Shown in pieces: positions 54,943 to 63,421 of a stretch of 64,000 bases of DNA. Position 1 is the stretch's first letter. The number at the start of each line of letters is the position of its first letter. The stretch covers positions 545,001 to 609,000 of the forward strand of contig NZ_CP082966.1 in the NCBI RefSeq assembly GCF_019968605.1. Reading direction: 5' to 3'. A program made the translations under genes and the position numbers. Source of the stretch: Polaribacter litorisediminis (GTDB taxonomy: Bacteria; Bacteroidota; Bacteroidia; Flavobacteriales; Flavobacteriaceae). The notes beneath the pieces are model-generated. The model saw nothing but the letters and a program-made list of their open reading frames with translations, searched no databases and was not told where the DNA came from.

Positions 54943-56076
54943 ATGAAAACACTTAAAAAAATATCGTTACTCTTTGTCTTTATGGCTGTTTTATTCGGTT
55001 GTACAGAGGGAGAAAGTCAACTATTTATTGCGGATTTAAGTTCGGATGAAATCGCATTTCAAAACACCTTTGCAGCAACCTATTTATTATCCGAAGAAAC
55101 GAAAGATAATATTGCAGATCGATTTATTTGGAATGAAGTAACTACAATTACCAATAATAATTATGAATTGGAAGCTTCGGCATTTTCAGATTTCCTCACA
55201 TACACCTCAATCGGAAGAACAAATACGAACAACCATATTGTTTTAGTGGGGCAATTATTGGATTTGGCAGGACAACTAAATCTAGATAATGATCCAACAA
55301 CAACGTATACTAATGGAGACCCAAACAATAGCGGTGTCGTTTATTTTAGAATCAGGGCTTCCATTGGAAATGGTGGAGCAGGTTCGGAAGAAATTGTATC
55401 AGAAATACAGCCTATAAATATTAGCATCTTAGAACAAGTGCTTGATTCAGGTGAATGTAATTCTATATACGTTTTAGGCGATGCAACGAGTGATATTGGA
55501 TGGAATTTTCCAGGAGCAGAAGTTACTTGTAATCAAGATATATTGCAGGTAAAGCTAAAACTTGACAGCGGTTTTATGAACTTTTTCACCATACCTGGTG
55601 ACTGGGATTCAGTTCTTGACTATAATTATTTTGAAAATGATGGTTATGCAATAGATGCCAATTTTGAAAATACGGGTAATAGTTTCAAATTTATTGGAAC
55701 TCCAGGTATCTATACCATAACGATAGACCAAATAGCAAAAACAATAGATTTAATGGAATCTAGCGCTCTTTGGGCAGTTGGCGGCGCAGTTCCTGGAGGT
55801 TGGGGTTTCAATGCGGATACGGTAGAATTTATTGAAAATACTCCGAATATTTGGTCGGCTTCTATCACTTTATCCAACGATATTTTTAGATTTTTTGATA
55901 CGTTTAATACTTGGGATACAAATAATAATATGACTTATTATGAAGAGGAAGGCTATACAATTGACAGCAATTTCGAAAATGATGGAACAGGTGATGGTAA
56001 TTTTAATTTTGTTGGAACCCCAGGTACTTATACACTTACCATAAACGCCATTGATAAAACAATAACTTTAAATTAA
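54943..56076 (+). CDS. SusE/SusF-like surface glycan-binding lipoprotein
   Basis: A 377-residue lipoprotein (lipobox F-G-C, Cys20). Residues about 25-170 are a SusE N-terminal domain; then come two tandem SusF-like starch-binding-type modules of about 95 residues, each closing with F-x-G-T-P-G-x-Y-T-x-T-I: first SIYVLGDATSDIGWNFPGAE..., second ALWAVGGAVPGGWGFN.... The modules are paralogous to each other (DWDSVLDYNYFENDGY and TWDTNNNMTYYEEEGY). They should bind the target glycan at the cell surface. Fourteen bases after the SusD gene. Confidence 0.88.
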   Translation: MKTLKKISLLFVFMAVLFGCTEGESQLFIADLSSDEIAFQNTFAATYLLSEETKDNIADRFIWNEVTTITNNNYELEASAFSDFLTYTSIGRTNTNNHIVLVGQLLDLAGQLNLDNDPTTTYTNGDPNNSGVVYFRIRASIGNGGAGSEEIVSEIQPINISILEQVLDSGECNSIYVLGDATSDIGWNFPGAEVTCNQDILQVKLKLDSGFMNFFTIPGDWDSVLDYNYFENDGYAIDANFENTGNSFKFIGTPGIYTITIDQIAKTIDLMESSALWAVGGAVPGGWGFNADTVEFIENTPNIWSASITLSNDIFRFFDTFNTWDTNNNMTYYEEEGYTIDSNFENDGTGDGNFNFVGTPGTYTLTINAIDKTITLN

Positions 56077-56082
56077 TTTCTT

Positions 56083-56814
56083 ATGAAAAAATGTACTATA
56101 AAATTTTTAAGCTTTTTTTTAACGATACTCTCTTTTACTTCTTGCAGTCAAAATAATGAAGAAATTTTAGTCGAAGAAGAAATCATAATAATTCCTGATA
56201 ATTTATATCCTTCAGAAGATGTTACAATCGCGAATCACAGCGATTGGACAAAAACGCATTATCCTAAAAGGATTGCAGAATTTAAAGCGAATGCTTTGAA
56301 TTTTAATGAGATTGTTTTTATTGGCAACAGTATTACCGAACAAGGAGAAGATTGGGCGCAGAAAGTCAATAATCCGAAGGCAAGAAATAGAGGTATTGCA
56401 GGAGATACTTCCGATGGGATTATTGTAAGATTAAATGAAATCACTTTTTACAAACCAGAAAAATTATTCCTTTTAATCGGTATTAATGATTTATTTCATA
56501 ATCCTAATGCTGGTCAAAAAATTCATGAAAATATTCTACATATTATCGATGAAATACACAATAAAAGTCCGGATACAGAAATTTTTGTACATACGGTTTT
56601 GCCAACAACAACAGATAATTTAATACCTAAAATAACGAGTTTAAATGCTCTTTTAGAGAATTCAGCATCCTTAAAATCATACACATTCATTAATCTTCAT
56701 CAACGTTTTGTGCTTCTAAACGGCAAAATGAACATGGAATATTCTACGGATGGCGTTCATCTAAATGAAAAAGGATATGCAATATGGTCGGAAATAATTA
56801 AGAATATTATTTAA
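56083..56814 (+). CDS. SGNH/GDSL-family esterase lipoprotein
   Basis: A 243-residue secreted hydrolase, lipobox F-T-S-C with Cys21. All SGNH blocks are visible: VFIGNSITEQG with nucleophile Ser83, GIAGDTSDGI (block II glycine near 105), GINDLFHNP (block III Asn135) and STDGVHLNEKGY with Asp223 and His226. In polysaccharide loci such enzymes usually remove acetyl groups from sugars; here an acetylated galactan or pectin substrate is inferred. Six bases after the SusE-like gene, so in the operon. Confidence 0.9.
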   Translation: MKKCTIKFLSFFLTILSFTSCSQNNEEILVEEEIIIIPDNLYPSEDVTIANHSDWTKTHYPKRIAEFKANALNFNEIVFIGNSITEQGEDWAQKVNNPKARNRGIAGDTSDGIIVRLNEITFYKPEKLFLLIGINDLFHNPNAGQKIHENILHIIDEIHNKSPDTEIFVHTVLPTTTDNLIPKITSLNALLENSASLKSYTFINLHQRFVLLNGKMNMEYSTDGVHLNEKGYAIWSEIIKNII

Positions 56815-56915
56815 AGATCTATATATTTTATTTGAATCAGTGTACTAAAAGGGAGATCTAAAAGAATCCCTATTTCAAAAAAAACGTAAACACAAATTAC
56901 TAAAAACCATACATC

Positions 56916-57578
56916 ATGAAAACAAAATTACTTTTTATTGCATTATTTATCTCAACTTTTTTGAGCGCACAATCTATTGAATTTACATCCGCAGAGCTAA
57001 CCACCGCAGAAATCGGAAGCACAATAACTATTAATTATAAATATACGATAGCCAATGATGGGAATATTTATTGTGCTATCAATTTGTATAACGATTGGAC
57101 TTGGGCCGCTAATGTTGTAGATGGTTCTTTAAGTCCTGCTCCCGCAGGAACAGATATGACAGGGTCCTTTTCATTCTCCATTCCAGAGGGCACCACACCA
57201 GCAGCAGATTTAACAAGTCCGTTTAACTATAAAATGGCAATTGAGTTAAGTGATAGTGCTTGGACTTGGTTAGCAGGTGCATACCCAGCAGCGGAAATTA
57301 ATATAGTTCCACAAGGCGCATTGAGTGTAGATTCATTTACAGAGATGCTAGATAAAATAAGTGTATATCCAAATCCGTCAAGCAATATGCTGCACATTAA
57401 AGGGATGCAGAATCTGGAAAGTTCAAGGATTAGAATTACAAATTTGTTAGGCAAAGAATTATATACATCAAATTTAAATAACAGTAAAATTGATATTTCA
57501 AATTTCAATGCTGGAATTTATATTTTAACGATTCAATCAGAAAAAAAATCTAAAAGTATAAAATTTGTGAAGCAATAA
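56916..57578 (+). CDS. T9SS-tagged small secreted protein, candidate glycan-binding module
   Basis: A 220-residue protein with a signal peptide (to about 18, FLSAQ), one domain of about 115 residues and a C-terminal type IX sorting domain (KISVYPNPSSNMLHIKGM, then LTIQSEKKSKSIKFVKQ). The middle domain starts SIEFTSAELTTAEIGSTITI and contains TDMTGSFSFSIPEG and WTWLAGAYPAAEI; the N-terminus of the GH53 gene at 63422 has the same plan (SIEIVSYGENPF..., TDKTGSVSFFV, WTENAWAGYW). No catalytic motif is seen, so a carbohydrate-binding function is inferred. A gap of 101 bases precedes it, without a clear promoter. Confidence 0.82.
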   Translation: MKTKLLFIALFISTFLSAQSIEFTSAELTTAEIGSTITINYKYTIANDGNIYCAINLYNDWTWAANVVDGSLSPAPAGTDMTGSFSFSIPEGTTPAADLTSPFNYKMAIELSDSAWTWLAGAYPAAEINIVPQGALSVDSFTEMLDKISVYPNPSSNMLHIKGMQNLESSRIRITNLLGKELYTSNLNNSKIDISNFNAGIYILTIQSEKKSKSIKFVKQ

Positions 57579-57603
57579 ATGTTCTCTTAAATAAAGTTTA
57601 CGA

Positions 57604-58503
57604 ATGAAATTAAAATGTATATCTTTCTTCTTCTTAGTGGCTACTTTGCATGCTCAGAAACCCATCTTGCCAGATTTTCATGCAGATCCATCCATTCATG
57701 TTTGGGATCATCGGTATTGGATTTATCCATCAACAGATGAGCCCGGAAGTAAGGATTGGACTGAAATGAAAAAATGGCATACATATTCTTCTAAAGATTT
57801 AGTACATTGGAAGCATGAAGGTGAAATTTTCAATTTAGAGGAAGTTTCTTGGGCTAAAAACTCGGCATTTGCTCCTGATGCTATGAAGTGGAAAGGTATA
57901 TATTATTTCTTTTTTCCTGCGGAATTTCAAATTGGAGTAGCTATTAGTACAAAACCTAATGGTCTTTTTAAAGATGCTTTGGGTAAACCTCTAATCGGTA
58001 CAGAAGAAGTAAAAGGTGTTTTGTCTTTTGATCCTCATATTTTTATTGATGATGATAACACGCCCTATTTATTTTATGGCGGTGGTAATGGAGTCGCAGT
58101 AGCAAAATTAAAAGACAATTTAACAGAAATTGATGGTGAAATTAAAAAACTAGATTTAAAAAATTATCATGAAGGAATTTGGGTGCATAAAAAAAATAAT
58201 ATTTATTATTTTACGTATCCAACCATGATTACCAGAAACGGAAAAGACAAACAGTTGTTAGTGTATTCAACAGCGCCAACACCTTTAGGACCTTTTACAT
58301 ACAAAGGTGCGTTTTTTGATAATGACTCAAGGAATTCTCATCATTCTATCATAAAAATAAAAGAAAAGTGGTATTTATTTTATCACATACAAGGTCCGAG
58401 CCCTTATGAAAGAAGAGTATGTGCAGACTATTTAGAGTATGATGAAAATGGAGATATTAAAGAAGTAAAAATGACTAAAACAGGAATAAAAGCACTTCGT
58501 TAA
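57604..58503 (+). CDS. Glycoside hydrolase family 43-like enzyme
   Basis: A 299-residue secreted five-bladed beta-propeller hydrolase (signal to about 17, L-H-A-Q). GH43 catalytic triad: Asp28 in FHADPSI (base), Asp143 in LSFDPHIF (pKa modulator) and Glu190 in NYHEGIWV (acid). Single catalytic domain, no accessory module. GH43 enzymes cut arabinofuranosyl, xylosyl or galactosyl bonds; next to galactan enzymes, removal of arabinose or galactose side groups is the likely role, but the subfamily cannot be named from memory. It is followed with no gap by the clan GH-A gene. Confidence 0.88.
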   Translation: MKLKCISFFFLVATLHAQKPILPDFHADPSIHVWDHRYWIYPSTDEPGSKDWTEMKKWHTYSSKDLVHWKHEGEIFNLEEVSWAKNSAFAPDAMKWKGIYYFFFPAEFQIGVAISTKPNGLFKDALGKPLIGTEEVKGVLSFDPHIFIDDDNTPYLFYGGGNGVAVAKLKDNLTEIDGEIKKLDLKNYHEGIWVHKKNNIYYFTYPTMITRNGKDKQLLVYSTAPTPLGPFTYKGAFFDNDSRNSHHSIIKIKEKWYLFYHIQGPSPYERRVCADYLEYDENGDIKEVKMTKTGIKALR

Positions 58504-61062
58504 ATGAAAATAAAATATTGTATTCTGTTAGTTTATATGTTTAATTACATGTTTTTACATGCACAAAAATCTACCTATGTAGATGAGAATGGCGTTTTTA
58601 AATATATTAAAACAAACAAAGAAGTCAGATTATTCGGTGTCAATTACACTTTGCCTTTTGCACACGGTTTTAGAGCAATAAATTATCTAGATAAGAATCA
58701 TAAAGAAGCCATTGATAAAGATGTTTATCACATGGCAAGGTTAGGTTTGGATGGTTATAGAGTGCATATTTGGGATATGGAAATTACCGATAGTATTGGT
58801 AACTTAATAAAAACACCTCAACTGGATTTACTAGATTATTTGTTTTCAAAATTAAAAGAGAGAGGCATAAAATCCATTGTAACTCCTTTTAAAGTTGGCG
58901 GAAATGGGTATCCTGAAAAAGATTTCCTGACTGAAGGTTTTAGTTCTAAATTAGGAAAATGGCAAACCTATGCTGGAGATATTATTCTTGATAAGCAAGA
59001 ACGCTATTTTACACAATTATTGAATCACGTAAATCCGTATACAAACATTGCTTACAAGAATGATCCTGATATTATCGCGCTAGAAATTAATAATGAACCA
59101 CAGCACGATAACGGTAAAGTAGCTACAGCCTACATCAATACAATGGTAAAAGTGGTCCGAAAAGCTGGATTTCAAAATCCTATTTTTTATAATGTGTCAG
59201 AACGGTCGGAATTTGTAGATGATTATTTAAAAGCTGATATTCAGGGGTGTACTTTTCAATGGTATCCTACAGGTTTGGTGCATAACAGCTTGTTAAAAGG
59301 CAATTATTTGCCAAATGTGGATGAATATAAAATTCCGTTTCAAGAGAAAAAGGCCTTTGAAAATAAAGCAAGAATTATTTATGAATTTGATTCAGGAGAC
59401 ACCAATTCGTCTGTTATTTTTCCTGCAATGGCAAGAAGTTTCAGGGAAGCAAAATTTCAATTTGCAACACAATTTGCCTATGAACCCATAGAATTAGCAT
59501 TTGCAAATACCGAATATCAGACGCATTATTTAAATTTGGCATATACGCCTTCAAAAGCGATTTCTTTAAAAATTGCGGGTGAAGTTTTTCGCGAAATTAC
59601 GAATGGGAAAAGTTTTGGTAGATATCCAAAAAATAACACATTTTTAAATACAAAATTAGCGTATGAAACGGATGTAGCAGTTTATAATTCAGAAAGCAAA
59701 TTTTTCTATACAAATACAACAAATGCGAATCCAAAGAACAGCATAAAATTGACTCAAATTGCGGGAATTGGAAATTCAGAAATTGTTAAGTATTCAGGAA
59801 ATGGCGCTTATTTTTTAGATAAAATAGAAAAAGGAATTTGGCGGTTAGAAGTTTTGCCGGATGTACTTTGGGTAAAAGATCCTTATGAAAAAGCAAGTTT
59901 AAAAAAAACAGTGGCTGTTTTACAACCTCATAAAAACAAGATTACAATCAATTTAAAAGATTTGGGAGAGCTTTTTTTTATAAAAGGAGTTAATGCTGAT
60001 AATTCTTTTAATGATCAGTCTGAAAATAAAACGTTTCTAATATCACCAGGAACTTATATTATTTCTGCGGATACATTAACGAATGATTTTAAAATGAATC
60101 AAAAATTCGGAAATATTTATCTCAATGAATTTGCAACAACACATCAAAAAATAGCTGAAACGTACGTGGTTCATCAACCTGTAAAAGAAATTGAAAAAGG
60201 TGAAAATTTAGTAATTAAAGCGAACATAGTAAGTCCGAATACCATTAAAAAGGTTGAGGTTGTGTTGCCTTCGGGATATCAGAAAACAGATAATTATAAA
60301 ATGATTAAAAACAGTAATTTTGATTATCAGGTAGAAATACCAAGAGAAAAAATTTACAATGACTCTTTTAATTATTTTATAGTGGTTACAACGGATAGTG
60401 GAAAAGTTACTTTTCCTGATAATGTTTTAGGAACTCCAGAAAACTGGGATTTTATTGTGCAACAAAGCTACCGTACAAAAATTGTAAAAAAAGAACCGAT
60501 TGTAGTTTTGTTTGATGCGTTAAAAGAGAATTCAAAAAATTTTTTATGGCCAAGACAATGGAATGCCCTTCCTTATAAAATTGAAAAATCGACTCATAAA
60601 GTTACAACAGAAAATTATCTAAGTATCTATGTCGATAATATCAATGCTAAAACACCTGACTTAACGTTTAAGGTTTTAGTGGATGAGGTGGTGCAAAGAG
60701 AACAAAATAATTTAAATAAAGTCTCATCTATTTTGGTAACAGCCTCCTCTGGAGATAAAAAAAATCAAAAAGTTCAAGTGGCATTGCAATTAAAAAATGG
60801 ACAAGTTTTTGGAAAAATTATAGAGATAAGCTCAGATAAGAAAGACATCACCATTCCTTTTGAGGAACTACAGCAAGTTCCTTCGGTTTTATTGCCAAGA
60901 CCTTTTCCACCATTTCAATCATATTTTTTGAAATCATCTGAAAATTCAAGTTTTGATGCGAGTACTATTGAAGCGATACAAATTTCAATAGGACCTGGAA
61001 TTCAAAAGGAAAACTATAAAAATATACAGCAACTATTCATCTACAAAATACTTTTAAAATAA
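58504..61062 (+). CDS. Clan GH-A glycoside hydrolase, candidate beta-galactosidase
   Basis: An 852-residue secreted enzyme (signal to about 20, FLHAQ). The first 340 residues are a TIM barrel: LFGVNYTLPF near 43-52, LGLDGYRVHIWD at 80-91, acid/base Glu198 in ALEINNEPQ and nucleophile Glu294 in IIYEFDSGDT. These two motifs define clan GH-A. Residues 350-640 look like beta-rich accessory domains, and 640-852 include a module with FLWPRQWNALPYKIE that may bind sugar. The size and setting beside GH53 and GH2 recall GH147 beta-galactosidases of Bacteroides galactan loci, a tentative assignment. Other clan A families such as GH5 are possible. Confidence 0.75.
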   Translation: MKIKYCILLVYMFNYMFLHAQKSTYVDENGVFKYIKTNKEVRLFGVNYTLPFAHGFRAINYLDKNHKEAIDKDVYHMARLGLDGYRVHIWDMEITDSIGNLIKTPQLDLLDYLFSKLKERGIKSIVTPFKVGGNGYPEKDFLTEGFSSKLGKWQTYAGDIILDKQERYFTQLLNHVNPYTNIAYKNDPDIIALEINNEPQHDNGKVATAYINTMVKVVRKAGFQNPIFYNVSERSEFVDDYLKADIQGCTFQWYPTGLVHNSLLKGNYLPNVDEYKIPFQEKKAFENKARIIYEFDSGDTNSSVIFPAMARSFREAKFQFATQFAYEPIELAFANTEYQTHYLNLAYTPSKAISLKIAGEVFREITNGKSFGRYPKNNTFLNTKLAYETDVAVYNSESKFFYTNTTNANPKNSIKLTQIAGIGNSEIVKYSGNGAYFLDKIEKGIWRLEVLPDVLWVKDPYEKASLKKTVAVLQPHKNKITINLKDLGELFFIKGVNADNSFNDQSENKTFLISPGTYIISADTLTNDFKMNQKFGNIYLNEFATTHQKIAETYVVHQPVKEIEKGENLVIKANIVSPNTIKKVEVVLPSGYQKTDNYKMIKNSNFDYQVEIPREKIYNDSFNYFIVVTTDSGKVTFPDNVLGTPENWDFIVQQSYRTKIVKKEPIVVLFDALKENSKNFLWPRQWNALPYKIEKSTHKVTTENYLSIYVDNINAKTPDLTFKVLVDEVVQREQNNLNKVSSILVTASSGDKKNQKVQVALQLKNGQVFGKIIEISSDKKDITIPFEELQQVPSVLLPRPFPPFQSYFLKSSENSSFDASTIEAIQISIGPGIQKENYKNIQQLFIYKILLK

Positions 61063-63420
61063 ATGAGGGCAATCTACATCGTATTTTTTCTAATTGTGGC
61101 TTTGAGTGCTTCAAGGTGTTCTAAAAAGAAAGATTTTATAGGGATAAAAGAAAAATTCAATTCAAATTGGCATTTTAAAAAATTAGATACTGAATCTTTT
61201 TCAGATGATCAATTTCTATTGGATACCGATTTTCAAAAGTGGGATTCGATAACCTTGCCTCATACTCCAAAAATAGAGCCCAAAATAGTCAATAATCAAT
61301 GGCAAGGTATTTCTTGGTATTCAAAAAGATTTACACTTGGCGATGAAATGCAGGGTAAAAAGTTGTTCTTAAAATTTGAAGCTGCCATGAATATTGCTGA
61401 AGTTTGGGTAAATGGTAAAAAAATGATCAGACATCAAGGTGGTTATTTACCCTTTGTAATTGATTTTACAAAGGTTGCTAATTTTGATAAAGAGAACATC
61501 GTAAAAGTAAAGCTGAATAACAAAGACAACCTTATTACGGGTCCAAAGCCATTGAAAACCTTAGATTTTAATACATATGGTGGTATTTATCGAAATGTAT
61601 GGTTGATTGCCAAAAATCCGCTGTATATCACAGATCCAATTTTTGAAAATAAAGTGGCTAGTGGCGGTGTTTTTGTGACCTATCCTGAAGTATCCCAAGA
61701 AGAAGCAACCATCAATATTAAAACACATATAAAAAATGAAAATGATGCCAAGCAATCATTTTTAATCAAAAATACCTTGCTTAAAAATGACGTTGAAATA
61801 GTTTTTTCTGAAAGTGAAATACATCAGCTTGAAAAAAATAAAGACCAACAATTTTCATCAAATTTAGTGGTGGCAAATCCAGAATTGTGGTCGCCAAAAG
61901 CACCCAATTTATATCATTTAAAAACAGAAATTTTTCAAAATGAAAAGTTAGTAGCTACAGAAACGATAAGAATCGGAATTAAAACCATCAAGTTTGTGGG
62001 GCAAGATTTTTATCTGAATGAAGAAAAAACTTTTTTACGAGGCGTAAATCGTCATCAGGAATACCCTTTTGTTGGCTATGCACTTTCGGACAATGCAAAT
62101 TACCGAGATGCAAAAAAAATTAAAGAAGCCGGTTTCGATTATGTAAGATTATCTCATTACCCACAAAGTAACTCTTTTATGGATGCTTGTGATGAATTAG
62201 GTTTAGTTACTATAGATGCAATTTTAGGATGGCAATATTTTAGTGAAGACAAACAATTTCAAAAGCACGTATTCCAAACTGCAAAAGATTTAATTAGAAG
62301 AGATAGAAATCACGCTTCTGTAATTGCCTGGGAAGTTTCTTTAAACGAATCTTGGATGCCTGAATCTTTTATTGATTCGTTAACAAATATTGCTAAAAAA
62401 GAATATCCAGGAAACCAGAATTTTACTGCAGGTTGGCAATCTTATGGATATGATATTTATTTACAAGCACGCCAACATCGATTAAAACACTATGATGATA
62501 AATTAAAAAAACCGTATAATGTTTCTGAATATGGAGATTGGGAATATTATGCGATGAATGCTGGTTTAAATCAAGATTCTTGGGGTAATTTATTACAATC
62601 AGAACGCTCTAGTCGTCAATTAAGAAGTGCAGGAGAAAATGCATTGTTGCAGCAAGCGACTAATTTACAAGAGGCACATAATGACAATTTAAACACGCCC
62701 GCGTTTGCAGATGGTTATTGGGTAATGTTCGATTACAATCGAGGGTATGCTGATGATTTAGAAGCTTCTGGAATCATGGATCTTTTTAGAATCCCAAAAC
62801 CATCGTATTACTTTTATCAAAGTCAAAGAGATTATGATGATCCTTTTGGTAAACCAATGATTCACATCGCTAATCAATGGAAAGAGAATAGTCCTTTAGA
62901 TGTTCGGATTTTTAGTAATTGCGAGGAAGTAGAATTGTTTTTAAATGGAAAAAGTTTGGGTCGCCAAAAACCGAATCAAGACAAAATGTCTATGAACTTG
63001 AAACATCCTCCGTTTACATTTAAAATTCCAAAATATGTTGTCGGTACATTAGAGGCAAAAGGATTTATGAATAATTCTGAAGTTGTAAGTCATAGTGTGC
63101 AGAGTCCTAAAAAACCATCACAAGTAAAAATTGAGATGGATTTAAGTGGAAAAGAAATCGATACCCAAAATGATGATCTCATTTTTGTTTATGCGAGTAT
63201 TTTGGATGAAAACGGAACAGTTCTGACCAATATTGATGATAAAATTGAATTCAATTTAGAGGGAAATGCAGAGTTCATTGGCGAGAATCCTGCACAATTA
63301 GAAGCGGGTGTTGCTACAATTTTACTAAAAACAAATCCGCAAACGAAAGATGTAGAAGTTTTTACAAAAGCCATCAACTTAAACTTTACAACTTCTTTCA
63401 ACCTAAAAAACCGCAAATAA
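61063..63420 (+). CDS. GH2 beta-galactosidase lipoprotein
   Basis: A 785-residue exo-enzyme with lipobox S-R-C (Cys19). The domain order is normal for GH2: sugar-binding jelly roll (about 30-185: WYSKRFTLGDEMQGK, IYRNVWLIAKN), immunoglobulin-like domain (186-305), TIM barrel (310-600) with LRGVNRHQEYPFVG near 325-338, acid/base Glu429 in LNESW and nucleophile Glu489 in VSEYGDW, then C-terminal beta domains (DUF4982-like, 610-785). It should release galactose from galacto-oligosaccharides made by the GH53 enzyme. Its start directly follows the preceding stop codon and GH53 follows after one base. Confidence 0.94.
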   Translation: MRAIYIVFFLIVALSASRCSKKKDFIGIKEKFNSNWHFKKLDTESFSDDQFLLDTDFQKWDSITLPHTPKIEPKIVNNQWQGISWYSKRFTLGDEMQGKKLFLKFEAAMNIAEVWVNGKKMIRHQGGYLPFVIDFTKVANFDKENIVKVKLNNKDNLITGPKPLKTLDFNTYGGIYRNVWLIAKNPLYITDPIFENKVASGGVFVTYPEVSQEEATINIKTHIKNENDAKQSFLIKNTLLKNDVEIVFSESEIHQLEKNKDQQFSSNLVVANPELWSPKAPNLYHLKTEIFQNEKLVATETIRIGIKTIKFVGQDFYLNEEKTFLRGVNRHQEYPFVGYALSDNANYRDAKKIKEAGFDYVRLSHYPQSNSFMDACDELGLVTIDAILGWQYFSEDKQFQKHVFQTAKDLIRRDRNHASVIAWEVSLNESWMPESFIDSLTNIAKKEYPGNQNFTAGWQSYGYDIYLQARQHRLKHYDDKLKKPYNVSEYGDWEYYAMNAGLNQDSWGNLLQSERSSRQLRSAGENALLQQATNLQEAHNDNLNTPAFADGYWVMFDYNRGYADDLEASGIMDLFRIPKPSYYFYQSQRDYDDPFGKPMIHIANQWKENSPLDVRIFSNCEEVELFLNGKSLGRQKPNQDKMSMNLKHPPFTFKIPKYVVGTLEAKGFMNNSEVVSHSVQSPKKPSQVKIEMDLSGKEIDTQNDDLIFVYASILDENGTVLTNIDDKIEFNLEGNAEFIGENPAQLEAGVATILLKTNPQTKDVEVFTKAINLNFTTSFNLKNRK

Positions 63421-63421
63421 A

